Shown: positions 38,050 through 51,179 of the stretch, piece by piece
How positions within the stretch are numbered: position 1 is the stretch's first letter
Layout: each line of letters starts with the position of its first letter
Assembly (NCBI RefSeq): GCF_034702125.1
Contig: NC_085876.1
Span: 19,907,578 to 19,971,577 of the forward strand
Origin: Engraulis encrasicolus
Taxonomy: Eukaryota; Chordata; Actinopteri; Clupeiformes; Engraulidae
Reading direction: 5' to 3'
DNA length: 64,000 bases
Position numbers and translations under genes: made by a program
Notes under the pieces: generated by a model
The model's database searches: none
What the model saw: only the letters and a program-made list of their open reading frames with translations
What the model was told of the DNA's origin: nothing

Positions 38050-38370
38050 CCTTAGAATAATTACCTTTTAACAGCTTTATAAACACTTAATCAACATTTA
38101 ATAATAATTAACATTTATCAAAGCATTTACAAATGTTTGTAAATGAGTAATAACCAAACTACGACTGCACAGTGGAGTGGGAATCAACTTCTACTGTTTG
38201 AGGTTTATGTGGTTTCATGCCTTCTGGTCTTTGGAGGAGAAACTTCCATGACCGATGCGACTGTCTGCTGTGTTAACATAGTATTTCTTGCCCATTTATA
38301 AACATTTTGTTGATAATTAGTTCATTATTTATAAAGTGTTTATAAAGCTGTGAATAGGTAGTTATTCTAA
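38050..38370. mobile_element. Palindromic MITE
   Basis: Left end TTAGAATAATTACC and right end GGTAGTTATTCTAA are inverted repeats; inner arms AGCTTTATAAACACTTAA and AAGTGTTTATAAAGCT continue the palindrome. Confidence 0.75.
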
Positions 38371-39228
38371 AGTGTTATCAATTATTTGCAGCATGTTGTT
38401 TGGCAATGAAGCCCTGTAATGATACGTTTTGATTATGCACTGAACTCAAATATAATGATAGGCACTGACCCCATTTGATTACCTGGCTGGCTTGAAAGAG
38501 TTGCAGTGGGTGTTTTCTTTTTTCGGTGTTGTTCATTTAAATAACTCCAGTAAATGTGTTATAACTTGAGTCTAGCAAATGTTGCGGAAGCATTCCACTC
38601 ACCCTGAGAAGGGGAGGAATACATTTGTTTTCGTGTACTGTTTTTATCAATTATGTTTGCTGATTGTAGCATCATACATGACGTGAAGTTTGTGCATTCT
38701 AAAAGCTGTTTTGTCATGGTCAAAAACATATAGCTCTTACATAGGCCTGCTTGAATCAATGCTGTTTGATCTGTGAAATCGTTTTCATCATTAAAAGTCT
38801 TTGCACAATGAATCTCTTTCCTTTGATGCCTAAAATAGCAACAGGACCCAAATATTTAATAGGCTGTGTCATCATGGGTCATCAATGACCACACCATTTT
38901 TATACATATTTAATCACTTTTAATCAATCACATTTTAATACATATTTAATGTGATTAAAAATAGCATTAAATAGCCTTATGATAGGCTAGAGGTATTTTA
39001 CTGGTGCCAAGCTCCATCTGGTAGGCTTATTACTGGACATTCCAGATGAGATGAAATCATAAAGTAGATGGGATCTCGGATGAACTCCCAGATCCTCCTT
39101 TGCCAATATCCTCTCATGATATGACCTGTATTGTGAGTTTTCAATGACCGTTCAATAAGACGCTTTTGCACACCTCTATAGCTGGGTAGGTGCATAGGAT
39201 ATTATTCCAGTGGGGTTGTCATTGAAGT

Positions 39229-39345
39229 GTAAAAAAAATCCTGCACACTGTCCATTCCACCAACAAACTCTGAAGAAGGTTGGATGACCGAAACATTGTA
39301 TTAAAGTTTGTTGGTGGAATGGACAGTGTGCGGGATTTCTTTACT
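39229..39345. repeat. Foldback element with CTGAAGAAGG core
   Basis: About 40-bp arms around CACACTGTCCATTCCACCAA and its complement enclose CTGAAGAAGGTTGG...CCGAAAC. Confidence 0.85.
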
Positions 39346-39739
39346 CTTGAGTTTTCAATAACCAACATTATAATGACCAAGTTGTAATGTCTTAAAGCAA
39401 GGGTTCTCAAACTTTTCCATGACAAGGCCCCCCATATAGTAACAGTAGATTCCAGCCTAAAGGCCCCCCATACATTACTTGCACAACAGTTGGTGAATCA
39501 GAAAAAAACATTAATACCTTTACTGTAATCATATCTGTACTGTAATCTTGTGTGACGTCAGACACCTGAAGCAGGAAAAGTGGCCTTCAGTGGCATAGTT
39601 ACAGCACACATGCTGTAAATTGACCCCCCAGTTTTTTCCTGCTTCGCTTCAAAAAGGAAATTGTCTGACGTCACAGTGGAATACGTTTATTGGCTTCTAC
39701 TGCTGTGAACGTAGTTCAGCAGTGCCCAGTCGTCAGAGC

Positions 39740-39932
39740 CAGGGCTGGACTGGCCATCTGGCATAGCGGGTAGGCCTATTTCCCTTTTTTTCTGAAAAAA
39801 CATTTCTGGAAGTAGGGACCCACAAGGGTGCAGGGCCCACCAGTGAGTCAGTTCTGCGCCGCTTGTTATGAGGGGCCCATTTAAGCCAAAAGAGCCCGGG
39901 CCCTATTTCTCCCCCATTCCAGGCCAACCCTT
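39740..39932. mobile_element. hAT-like MITE
   Basis: Left end CAGGGCTGGACTGGCC, right end GGCCAACCCTT; perfect 8-bp flanks GTCAGAGC. Confidence 0.75.
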
Positions 39933-40266
39933 GTCAGAGCCCTTCATGACATCACAGAAGACGTGGTCCATAGACCATCAACTATTCAAAGACTACACAA
40001 CAAGCACAGTAACAAATGCTAAACTGGTGCAATAAATGAAATTCACAAAAAAATGCTTCAACATCAAGTTTATTTTTGATTTAGATATTTCATCAACAAA
40101 CATAGTAGTAGTATAACATATAGTAACGTTTGGCCTAGATCAGCAGTGGCGAGTGAGAGAAGCACTGCATGGCGTGGTTCTTTAAAAGCTGTGGTTCAAC
40201 ATCAAGTTAATTTTAGGTTTAGATATCACATCAAACATACAGTACAATATAACATACAGAAACTTG

Positions 40267-40272
40267 TTTATT
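40267..40272 (-). promoter_or_regulatory. Poly(A) signal of lectin B
   Basis: AATAAA on the minus strand about 105 nt after the lectin B stop. Another lies at 40069-40074. Confidence 0.55.
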
Positions 40273-40377
40273 GCTATTAAATAATTGATTTTTGGTGTCA
40301 TGAATAGAGTAGGCCTATCAGTAGCAGTAAATTGTGAAAATAAGCATCACAATGCATTGTCATGACAATTTTCAGCC

Positions 40378-42584
40378 CTAGTTGGAGTCCTGCGTGCCAT
40401 CGTAGAAGGCGTGCACCACAGGGGCCCAGTGGGCGCCCAGCGCGGTGATGCCCGCGGTGTTGCTGCGTCCGCTCAGGATCCTCAGCTCCTCCTCGGGGGT
40501 GGTGGGGTTGTGGCTGAAGGACACGCCGTTGGACAGGCCGGCCGAGAGGGAGCGCCCCCTGCTGGTGGTGAAGACCAGCTGGTGGATGTGGCTGTTGGGG
40601 TTGAACTTGCCGGACACCTGCACGATGGCCTCTCCGTCGAACAGGTCCAGCTCCACGCGCCGGGTGGTGTTGACGCCGACCCGCGGGGTCCAGGCGAAGC
40701 CGTACTTGAGCTGAAACCTGAGTGGAGGACAAACGAGATGTCGACATCAACACACAAAACTACGGATATTTGCTTTTATTACATTATACTTAGCGGATGC
40801 TTTTTATCCAAAGCGACTCACAAATATTACAGGGTTACAGTCCCTGAGCAATGTTGGATTAGGTGCCATACCCAAGGGCACCACCTCAGCCATGGCGTGA
40901 GATAGGTAGTCTACGGGTGAGATTCAAACCTGCAACCCTCTGATCTAAAGCCCATCTCCGTTAATCATTAGGCCCTGACTGCCTACATTTATCAGAATGA
41001 CAATGCCCAAGTCATGATGTAATGCTAAAGACTATGCAGTAGTGTAAATTTTAATGACTAGTGCAGCGGTCCACTGATTTGAGGTACAAGGTATTGGGTA
41101 CATTCCTTCGAGCATTGTCAGGATAAGTGGCTTGCTCAAGGGCACTTCAGCCATGGATGAAATTGTAGAGAGACCACATTCATAGGGAGGCCTTCCTACT
41201 TGTAACTAAGATGGTATTTGAACCTACAACCACCTGACCCAAAGGCCCAACTCCACTATCATTTGGTTCACAATAGGTAAAGGTTTGTTGTGTTGTTTTT
41301 CATTGCTTTCAAGCAACAGCTTACGTTTCCAACTACAGTGGATTATTTCAAGAAAATAGTAAATGTAGGTGGAATTGTTATAAAATGCTGAAGGGTTTTA
41401 GCATTACAGTAAGTTTAGGAACTGAAGCGCCAACTCATTACTTTCCATAAAAATAAGCCATGGTGGCTCAAAATGCAAGCCCAACACATCTATATTTAGA
41501 TTGTTGAAAAATAAACTGCAAATATAGCGTACAATACTTTCAGACTTTTATGCAAGCCTGACAGCTTTTAGTAGACAATTTATTTTGATCAGCACATCCT
41601 TGTGACTCCAATAAAAGTGCATTGCGATACTCTGAGTTCAGTTGAAGTAAGCAAAGTACACAGTAAAAAAAAATACAGTGCTGATTAAACACGTTTTAGA
41701 GTCAAATTAACATCCTCTAGAGAGTAGCCTATTCGATCTCAGGGTGTTCTATGTTGAATTCACACTGACGTTTTGCATTTTTTTTTACATTAACCCCTCA
41801 CCACAGAGTCTCTGTTTTATTTTAACCTTATTGTCAACAACATTGTAATGACCAATTACTTCGATCTCAACAATGTCATAGCAATGTTGTTATGATGTAG
41901 TTGAGAGTTTTCAGCAAAGAGTGAACAGGCCCGTAGATGGGCCCATCTGCAGTACGAGGCTACAGTGCAGGGCCGGCGCTAGGCATAGGCAGACAAGGCG
42001 GTCGCCGACGGCGCCAAATGTCTTGGGGGGCACCAAGGCCAATATACATGGTACTGGATCAGCTGTGCTGGATCAGACGTAGGACACTATTTAAAGATGA
42101 CAATTTCTAATTCCACAAAGAGGAAAGAGTGGTGCTCGCCTAGGGCACCAAATTGACTAATGATAAAAAAAAAAAACATACTTACAGTGTAATAAGCAGA
42201 GGTGGTGTCTCTGTTGCCTTACCCGGTGACAATGTTGTTTGTCCGCTCCCACATCCGGACGGCCGAGATGCGGCCCGTTCCCGAGGTGGCGAACCGGTCT
42301 CCGCTGGCGCTGCCCACAGGCGGTGAGTAAGAGTAGAGGACTTTGTCGTCGGACTCATCTGTTAGACGGAAGAGATGGCACATATTAGCAGGGAAGGCGA
42401 CAGGAGGGGGCAAGCAGGTCACTTGTCCTGGGCCCAGGGAGGGTGGGGGCAGAATGGAGTTCTCATAACATTGTTGGACTTTTAGATGACATTGTCCTGG
42501 GCCCAGCCAAAGCTGTCAGTGGTCCTGCATGTTAGAAACACATTGGATGTCGTCATGGTAACCTTAATTAATTAATTAACACTC

Positions 42585-42634
<50 letters not shown>

Positions 42635-43060
42635 TCTCTTTCTCTCTCTGTCATTTACGGGGGAGCTTGTTTCCCTCAGTGCTAGTTTTCACAGTGTCAC
42701 ACTATCGTGGTGCGCTTCCTGCCGACATTTGCAGCCGTGAGAGACTGATTCACCACCGGGCTTGTCTGCTCTGCTGTCATGTTGTGGTTTTGAGATACCA
42801 GTGTGTGGTCCTACCGTGACTTAACGGTAGGGCACTCGTTTGCTACGCAGCCGAACCGGGTTCAATTCCGACCCCGGGTCTTTTGCCGACACTTCCCTGT
42901 CTCTCTCTTCCAAGCATTTCCTGTCTCTCTCTCAAACGGTCCTGTCACTATTAAAGTCTAAAAGACCCAAAAAAATATGAATGAAGAGAAATGGTTACTC
43001 ACACAGGCTACGAGTCCAGGCAGTGGAGCAAAGCATGCACAAGGCCAGCCAAAAAAGCAT
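40378..43060 (-). CDS. ZG16-like secreted jacalin-type lectin B
   Basis: Minus-strand CDS exons 43003-43060, 42223-42358 and 40378-40717 join to 177 residues, with the same intron phases (1, 2) as lectin A. The signal peptide is MLFWLALCMLCSTAWT. One jacalin-type domain follows: [68 protein letters not shown]. The mature part has no cysteine. The ZG16 GxxxD position reads TAGIT, so the Asp is again Thr. The C terminus is short (GTQDSN). Sequence is closer to lectin C than to A in the [14 protein letters not shown] block. Its large first intron holds a SINE and (TC)n, and a 5' UTR exon lies upstream. Confidence 0.92.
40777..40985. repeat. Interspersed repeat family C copy, in lectin B intron 2
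   Basis: ATTACATTATACTTAGCGGA then CCAAAGCGACT and CAAGGGCACCACCTCAGCCA; B-box-like GAGATTCAAACCT. Confidence 0.7.
41040..41262. repeat. Interspersed repeat family C copy, second in lectin B intron 2
   Basis: Contains GGCTTGCTCAAGGGCACTTC and CAGCCATGGATGAAATTG. The following 41263-41830 is AT-rich with nothing recognisable. Confidence 0.65.
41968..42160. mobile_element. hAT-like fragment
   Basis: Left end CAGGGCCGGCGCTAGGC is typical of the family; the right end near GCCTAGGGCACC is incomplete. Confidence 0.5.
42588..42651. repeat. (TC)n microsatellite in lectin B intron 1
   Basis: TC tract with rare interruptions. Confidence 0.95.
42806..42978 (+). mobile_element. tRNA-SINE family B, in lectin B intron 1
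   Basis: tRNA-like head with ACGGTAGGGCACTCGTT and B box GGGTTCAATTCCG at 42858-42870, a CT-rich body (TCCCTGTCTCTCTC) and an A-rich tail near 42968. Confidence 0.8.
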
Positions 43061-43182
43061 ATCTGGAGAGAAAAAAGAAAACAATGTTTAGGCCTAGCTT
43101 CAGCATAGTTGGTTGTCATGAAGACACGTCCATGCTTTGTAAAACTTTGCAAGCCAGTTTGACGTAAAAACCATGTGATTCA

Positions 43183-43368
43183 CACTGTAAAATATTGCAG
43201 TCAGTAAAAGGTAAAAAAGTAAGTTGATCTGCTGCTTTTAATTTGTAAATTAACTCAACTTGAGAAAGCCTTGAGTTGAGTTAAGACTTGAGTTGAGTTA
43301 ACTTACAAACTTAAGGCAGCAGGACAGCTTACTTTTTTACCTTTAACTGACTGCAATATTTTACAGTG
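43183..43368. mobile_element. Palindromic MITE (CACTGTAAAA ends)
   Basis: CACTGTAAAATATTGCAGTC and its exact inverse GACTGCAATATTTTACAGTG end an element whose arms continue for about 60 bp. TTCA on both sides may be the target duplication. Confidence 0.85.
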
Positions 43369-43822
43369 TTCACATGATATTCGAGAAAGGTTTTCATACA
43401 AAAGCTGCTTACAGACATAGCTCCCTAAAGTGCACTGTTCAGCCTGTTCAACACTTCACTATTCGTTGAAAAAAAACTTTGACACGACAGAGACTTCAGT
43501 AATACATGATAATTTACAGTAGTCTTTGCTATTAACAACAAACTTATAACACAGGTTTTCTCAACACAATATAATCCAGTAGACACTGTTTAATAAATGA
43601 TAGTTGTCTAATAATAGCTCATAGGATCCATCTGTTAGATGGCACTGTATGGTAGGCCTACTGTATGGAATTGTAACAGGCCCAAGTGTACTAGAACTTG
43701 AATAACCAAGTCTGAATGTTCAGTTTGGAGAGCAGAATTTGTGATAAGATAGCCTTCATAAATGCATACAACCATTAAAAGTTTTTAAACATCATTTAAA
43801 CGTTTGTCTGAAAGGCACTTAC

Positions 43823-43926
43823 TGTCTTGCTGTGAGAGTGGAGACCAAGGAGAGAATGAATCTGAAGCTCTGAGTAGAACGCCTCAAGTGAGATGTCTTC
43901 TGGGCATACAGATGCCGGCTTTTATA
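43823..43926 (-). promoter_or_regulatory. TATA box and 5' UTR exon of lectin B
   Basis: On the minus strand, TATAAAA at 43920-43926 (in TATAAAAGCCGG) should place the start near 43893. The resulting untranslated exon ends at 43823 before a consensus donor GTAAGT. The next exon in the same direction is the signal-peptide exon at 43060. Confidence 0.65.
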
Positions 43927-44287
43927 CTAATTTGGGAACGAATGTTGCAACTTGCAGTGCGTAAGTCAGTATTACTCATTTATTGTTCTACTGTTAATTC
44001 ACAACGCGTATTTTTTGTCGTTGAATGGAATGAAAGCAGTGAAAGGTGAACTTTTGAGTGTCGAAATTGTGACCACACTCCATGACAGAAACAATGGGCT
44101 GTCGTGGTGGTGGGGATTTCTCTGTTTTTTTTCAAGGATTGTGTTTATGGTTGACATGTTCTTCCAACCCATGTGTACGTAACAATAGGGTATATCTATC
44201 TCTCCATGTCTGAAGGTGAATCACTGGCTCCATTGTCTTTAAGGCCCTACTACTGTATGTGGAAACAGAACAAGATATGAACTAGAT

Positions 44288-44504
44288 CAGTGATTTCCAA
44301 ACTGTGGGTCGGGGCCCACTGGTGGGCCCTGAGGGTATTCCAAGTGGGCCTTGAAATAATTTTCTAAAAATCTAAATAATATTTGTAAGTGTGTTGAAGT
44401 TGATTATTTATTTCAGTTTTATTGTTATTTGGGCCAGAGGTGGGCCCCGAGCATTTGTGAAAATTTCGAGGGGGCCCCAAGTTGGAAAAGGTTGGGAACC
44501 CCTG
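44288..44504. mobile_element. hAT-like MITE
   Basis: Ends CAGTGATTTCCAAAC and GTTGGGAACCCCTG; perfect 8-bp target duplication AACTAGAT on both sides. Confidence 0.85.
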
Positions 44505-44649
44505 AACTAGATAATGGACTGTTCTCAGTACAAACATTATATACGGAATGACTAGGTAATGAACTTCACACCTAGGTTTTCTGTCAAAACAGAAAGAGAT
44601 ACCCATTTATTAAGTCTGTCGGTACAAAGGGGGGTAGACTGACCCGATG

Positions 44650-44922
44650 CAGGGGCGGATCTAGCCATTTTGGGCCCCTAGGCAAAATATCAACATGGGG
44701 CCCTAAAAAGTCATGATATAGACATAGAATGCTGTGTTTTGGGGCTATTTAAGTGTTTTGAGTCATATACAGAAGACAGTATCTTCAATTACTGTGCATA
44801 AGTGAGTTTTTTGTGTGTTTACTGCAACTGGTATGACAGTTGGGGCCCCTATGGAGGACAGATTTGGTTGGGGCCCTAGACAATTGCCTAGATTTGCCTA
44901 ATTGAAAGTCCGTCCGCCTCTG
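44650..44922. mobile_element. hAT-like MITE
   Basis: Ends CAGGGGCGGATCTAG and GTCCGTCCGCCTCTG; flanks match at 6 of 8. Confidence 0.75.
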
Positions 44923-45037
44923 ACCAGACGAAGATGATTACAGGTGTTTGTCCTTATGGGCACTCCTACAGGAAGGAGCTTGCTTGTTTTTTTGAACCGG
45001 TAGAGCAAGCTTGAGGCAGACCAAACATTGTTACTGG

Positions 45038-45203
45038 CAAGGCCGCTGACAGCTTTGGCTGGGCCCGGGACGATGGCATCTGAGAGGGCCCTAAACCAAA
45101 CATACAATGTAATGAGGATCCAATTCTGGGCCCCCTCTCTCCTTAGGCCCAGGACAAGTGACCCCTTTGTCCCCCCCCCCCCCCCTGTCGGCTTCCCTGG
45201 CTA
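45038..45203. repeat. hAT-like repeat (GACAGCTTTGGC family)
   Basis: From AAGGCCGCTGACAGCTTTGG to CCTGTCGGCTTCCCTGG. The most complete copy of the family also seen at 8865-9030. Confidence 0.6.
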
Positions 45204-45255
45204 CTGGTATGTACGAAACTTCCCTGTTGGACACAGTCAAACTATCACAAAAGAA

Positions 45256-45390
<135 letters not shown>

Positions 45391-45532
45391 TGTCGGGGGC
45401 GGGGGTGTGGCGGGGGTTATGCTTTGCCAAGCACTTAGGAAAGAACAGAATTTCCCCACCGCTTGCAATAGTTTCCATTGAAAACATACCGTAATAAACA
45501 TTTAAATGTAGTGTAGTTTTTTTTTGCTACAT

Positions 45533-45547
45533 TATTATTATTAGGCC

Positions 45548-45598
<51 letters not shown>
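45533..45598. repeat. (ATT)n microsatellite
   Basis: Continues on the far side of the MITE at 45599-45869, so the MITE sits inside it. Confidence 0.95.
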
Positions 45599-45869
45599 GG
45601 TAACACTTTATTTTAGGGATACATCTATTAGCACTAATACATACAATGTTCCTGTATAAGTAACTTGTAAGGCATGTACAAAGCAAAATCAAACATTTGT
45701 TAGGCATGTATTCGCAAATGTCTTGTTCATGCACAATAAGGGATTTATTACCAATTTAACCTTAGTAAGGACCTAGTAGGCCTTAGCATTTGCTTAGTAC
45801 ATGCCTTACAAGTTACTTATGCAGTATGTATTAGTGCTAATAGATGTATCCCTAAAATAAAGTGTTACC
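45599..45869. mobile_element. MITE with long inverted repeats (GGTAACACTTTA ends)
   Basis: Arms of more than 60 bp, starting GGTAACACTTTATTTTAGGG and ending with its exact inverse. Inserted in an (ATT)n tract. Confidence 0.85.
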
Positions 45870-46750
45870 ATTATTATTATTATCAATAATACTAATACTT
45901 ATCTATTTTTACTTACTTATCTTTACTTATACTTATCTAGTTTTACTTATCTATAGGCCTACTGTATGCTACTACACATATAATCAGCTCAATACATTTT
46001 TAGCAATCAGCCCAATAAATTCAATGTTAAAGCGATAGCTACTGTACACAGTAACTTTATGGTTTGCCTTTTGCAAACGTAAACCAGAGTAACAATATTT
46101 AATACCATGTAATACCAGTGCAATACCATGTACCTATCAAATCTAACCCTAATCCTAACCCTAGATGTAAGTACAAATGGTGTGGTGTTACACTGGTGTT
46201 ACATGGTTATGGTTAATGTTAAACATTGTTACACTGGTTATTATTACAGTGTGCCTATGTGGTAGATCCACTGTAATAGTAAACCATTAAAATAAAGTGT
46301 TACCCAACTTTTGGCTCCCCTTATTCCATAATTTGATTAGGCCTACTAAGATTTGCTCCAGAATCACTATACGTTGCTGGTGTTTCCAGACGCGCGATTC
46401 GACATGTGTCAATTCAGCGCGTAATGCTTGCAACTTTTTTGTGTGTAATTTATGAACGTGCGTGCCTTGGCGCATTGATACACTGGAGTTATGCGGTCAG
46501 AAAAGTGACCTAATAGTGGGACTACTTCAGGTGTGCATCTATAGACAGTTAATCAACACCCAATTTAGCGCGTCACAATGGGAAATTCCAGACTGCCGTG
46601 GTATAAAAATTGCATCACAACACTGGAGAAAATGGAGCTAGTTTCAATGGTTGCCTCTCTGTATTGCAATGCACAACACACGGTATAGAAAATGTAGTGG
46701 GAATTCATCACTTAAAGAGCTGATTCAATACGTACGATTCAATATGTAGA

Positions 46751-46916
46751 TTGTCCAATTTAAAATGTCTCCATTAATTTGACAAGTCCTACATGGACAT
46801 ATTTAAAACAGTTACTGCCCTGAAGAAGGCACTCATGCCGCTATGCGTGGGCCTTGTTTGAAATTTGTCCATGTAGGACTTGTCAAATGAATGAAGACAT
46901 TTTAAATTGGAGTGTC
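46751..46916. repeat. Foldback element with CTGAAGAAGG core
   Basis: Arms of about 50 bp contain GACAAGTCCTACATGGACA and its inverse. The centre reads CTGAAGAAGGC...GGGCCTTG. Confidence 0.85.
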
Positions 46917-48595
46917 GTACTAGTCAAAGAATTTATTCTCATTCTTGAACCTGGTGTACCTGAATACCTTGGACGAAAGAGCACCCAAATCCAAGAAAAC
47001 AAAAAACTATCCGGATAAGAGCACGCTATACTCTACAAACTCAGTGTCTAGATTGTATTTGCGCCCAGAATATTCTTTAGGTGCTGAATTAACTCTGCAT
47101 TTCGCATTGTGCAGTGCCCCAGCCCCCAGGCCACACTCAGCCTAGCTTGTGCGGGGCAGGGGTGTGGTATAATTATGCAACCAAAAAGTACAAGGTTTAG
47201 CTATTATCATGGCCCCCTCAAAAGGACAGATAATCACTTTTAGGGGTGTAACGCTATACAAAAATCGCGGTTCGGTACGTACCACGGTTTTGGGGTCACG
47301 GTTGGGTACATTTTATTTGTGAACAACATTTTCTTGCTCATCACATTTTTTGTTTCACCAAAATAAAAACGAAAAAAAGGAAAGTACATTCAAACTGGTA
47401 CTTTGAGTCTGAGATTTCATCAGTGTAAGAAACAGCATTTTTCTCAAGGTCTCCCAAAGAACAAGCCTCTACATCTGATTTTTCTTGCATTCTCTCTCGG
47501 CATGCCTGATAACACTGCATAATGTAAAAACATGAACAGAGTAGCCTGTTACTCTACCTTTCGGTATAGCACCGTTCGGCTCCGTACAAATACAATACTT
47601 CATCCCATTACAGGCCTAATCACTTTTCATTCATTCATTCATTCATTCATTCATTCATTCGTTCATTCGTTCATTCATTCATTCATTCATTCATTCATTA
47701 ACCTAATGGCTCACTGATCGATTTGACTAATTGATCACATGTTATTTTATTTAAGTTGTGTTCTGTATGTAGCTGTATTTTTATGAAACAACACACAGTA
47801 AAACAGTTTATTGCAATTCACTTTTTATTGTGTATTCTTGACCCAAACCTTGAAATAACAATAATGTTGGAGAAGTTAGAGAAACAAAGCGTAATATCCA
47901 AAAACGTAATATCCAAAATGTTCATCTTTTATTAAATCTCATCAATTACAAAAAAAAGTATGCAAAAATGTCTATTGGCACACAATCATTTAACGTGAAA
48001 GGCGTGTACCAGTCTGAAAACCATCTGCCTGATAAAGAATAATACATCAGTCTTTGTTGTTTAGTCCCAATCAAAATTACAATCACAATTCATAATCACA
48101 ATTCAAAGTCATTCACAATGGTCTCCTTAGCATGGTGGACATCTCTGGCTTCCTCTAACGTAAAAGATAAAGCAATGTAATGTAAAAAAAACCCTGCAAT
48201 GCAAAAAAAAGGCAAGATGGTGCACTAAAAAGAGTTTGACTTCATGTATCAAATCCATGCACATACAGTCGTGTATCTAAATGTTTCTGAAATCGTTGTG
48301 TTTCTCAACGGGGTTGAGAAATCTAAATATTTCTGAAATCGTTGTGTTTCTCAACCTTAGCCCCCTAAGGTGCGTTGGGAGGCTTATAGTTTGGGCGTTT
48401 GATCAAAAAAGGTGTAGAACTACTGCTCTAAATGAACTTTTTTCATCAACAACCAAAATGGCTAGTAGATGTTAATCTTATTACCCAAACAAACATTCAC
48501 TAATGGGTAGAAATGGCTAGAAAGTTGGTCTTTTCTAGCAGCCAAACGGAAATTTCACTAACAGTTGGCTGGTGTTAATGTAGCCTCTTACTGCA
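46917..48595. other. Gene-free stretch
   Basis: AT-rich DNA with a hAT-like left end TAGGGGTGTAACGC near 47244 and a (CATT)n tract. No exon recognised. Confidence 0.55.
47628..47699. repeat. (CATT)n microsatellite
   Basis: About 17 units, with two CGTT variants. Confidence 0.95.
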
Positions 48596-49171
48596 GCAGG
48601 GGTCGCCGGCGACCCTATTCACTTGCTGACAATGCTTAACTACATCATAACAAGATTGCCATGGCCATGGGCGTAGATTTGGGTAGGGACGGTCGTGACA
48701 TGTCACAACCAATATTCAAGGGATATAAAATAGTCCCGACCAATTTTTGACATATTAATTAAAAAAATGAAATAACTGAACGAAAATCTACGTTGATTAG
48801 TTTAATATTTCGACATACTATGCAGTGGTAGCATTCATTAAAAAAAAACAAAAACAAAAAAACATTTTAAATTGGCTAGTTAGTGAGCTATGATGACCCA
48901 TGTCGCTATTGGCTGCAACAAGCGGCAAGGCGGAAGCAGTGGTCCACGCTGGTGGTGCTGAAAAGTGAACGCATCTGTCTCGTATTGGAATTAAACTCAA
49001 ACGGCATACGTGTCTCCTTAATGTCGCCACCAAAAAAGAAAAGGACGACTGTCATAAGAAGTTATGCTACCTCAAGCCAGTAGCCCCATAGCCTAAGCAG
49101 TGGCGACTAGTTAGATTCATCACGCAACGCATGTGTTCAGGTTCGGTGTTTAGGTAAGTTATCCTCCCTCC

Positions 49172-50618
49172 CAGGGCCGGTTCTGGCTTATTTGGTGCCC
49201 TAGGCGAGTGTGAGTTCTGGCGCCCCCCCCTCCCCCCCCTTTCTTATACCTTACAGATCACAAGAGTAATATCCGTAGTAAGCTTAACTAAATAGCATCA
49301 AGAACAATAACCGTTTTTCATCAAATGGATTTGTGGTTCTTTTTGACAGGCGACCAACACATCAGATTGAGTCGCATGAAAGTAGCTTCACTGTGTGGTA
49401 TGTTGGATGTGATGGTGGTGGGGCCCCCAACCCCAGATGAGATGGAGGTTATCAATGTGTTTGAATTGTAACGTGAAATTGAAATGCCAGGAGAGTGATA
49501 CAGTAGGCCTACATTTGCATGTAAAATGCATGTGTAGACAATAAGCCTACCAAGGAGGTCTGCATTGATCTACACTACCTACAGCATCACAAAGCATGGC
49601 AGCATAACAATTTTAATAAGCTACACATTTGTGCTGTCTTCCAAACCAATTTCATTTCTGGACTGGAAATAGTGGTGCATTTGTGAGTAGGAGAATGAGA
49701 AGGGGGCTATATGTGTTTGAACTGGAGGGACAGGGTGAGACAAGGGAGAAGAGCTGTCACACTATTGAATTTCATAATATACAAAATATAGTAAATAGCC
49801 TCACTTGTCTGCTGTGCATGGTTCTGTTACATGATTAATGTAGGCTATGTCATTCTGGTCTGGAAATTAATGTTTTTTAAGCTTACAACAAGCAGGTAAT
49901 TCATGTGGATGGAAGGAGATATGGCAGCTAAAATTGTTTTAAACATTGCACCAGTCTTACTTTACATTGCTTGTCAACCTAAGCAAGTAGGCCTATTATG
50001 ATATCAGGTGGGTGTTAGTGAGTAGTGAGTAGGCTACTAACAGCTACTTTACTGGATTTCATTGCTTGGCATACTTGGCTAATGTTAGCATGCTAACTAG
50101 CGATTTCTCTGATCAAAAATAAAGCTCTTTTTCTCTCTAATTCCAAATAGTAACCTCATAACTATTAGGCTTTCCATAATCACAAACGGTTGCTGATTAA
50201 ATCACAGAGTTCCAAAACACCCTCTGAAACTCCTGCATCATGCAATGAGTGGTTTAATGAGAACATAATAATCTCCATCCAGCAGAGCAGCACTATTGTT
50301 TGCGCTTGCCCTCTCTGTCTCTCGAGTGAGTCTCCAAATTCAAAATAGAGCGCAGGCTGTCACTCGTCCCGCCCCCTTTCTCAGAACTGTCTGTTTATTG
50401 GTTCACAGACTTCCCAGAGACAGTTGGAAGCGATATTACTATTGGCTGAGGGGCGCTTTGCCGTGAGGAGCGCTTTCGCCACTCTTTGTTGATTGCGACT
50501 TCATAAAAAAAAACTTCATATCGCAAAATTACGCATAGGAGAGCGCCATTTCGGCGCCCCTTCTTCACATGGCGCTCTAGGCGACCGCCTAGCCGGCCTA
50601 TGCTAAAAACCGGCCCTG
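49172..50618. mobile_element. Nested hAT-like non-autonomous element
   Basis: Ends CAGGGCCGGTTCTGGC and AAAACCGGCCCTG are inverted repeats; perfect 8-bp duplication CTCCCTCC (49164-49171 and 50619-50626). No transposase frame found. Confidence 0.88.
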
Positions 50619-51095
50619 CTCCCTCCCCTCCCTTGTCTTATTCGAGTGCAAGTTTTAACGGTCGTTGTAGTCAACATTTAAGCACTGACAGATACATGCA
50701 AATAAACATGGGAATGAATGAATGAGAAAGTTATAGATGCTGGAGATGCTCCCGTTTTAATTAGTGGCTGGCTGCACCTCACACAATGCGTGCAAAACAT
50801 TCCGACTGTCAAACTACTCGATAGCTAAATGCGATTTGTTGTTGCTCATGTCGGTTGCCGCGTGTGCCGCGTGTGCCGCATGTTGTAAAAAGTTTGGCAA
50901 AAGGAATCCATTTCAGGTTGTGATTCCTGTGACATTCTGAGAATAAAAGTCTGTTTTTAGATATTTCCTGCAAAAAAAGGGTCGTTTATTCTCCCAGGTC
51001 AAAGGGGCTCGGTCTTGATGGAGCTTGACTGCTTTTTCAGAAAGGAGCTTAACACGTCTTTAAAGGAGCCACTGCCCTTTTAACGTCAGTGACAG

Positions 51096-51097
<2 letters not shown>

Positions 51098-51175
<78 letters not shown>
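51098..51175. repeat. (TC)n microsatellite inside the hAT-like element
   Basis: About 38 pure TC units. Confidence 0.95.

Positions 51176-51179
<4 letters not shown>

Noticed and set aside
40411..40905. 164-codon + strand frame over lectin B
   Set aside because: Shadow of the minus-strand lectin B last exon; same for 52490-52855 over lectin C and 36385-36693 over lectin A.
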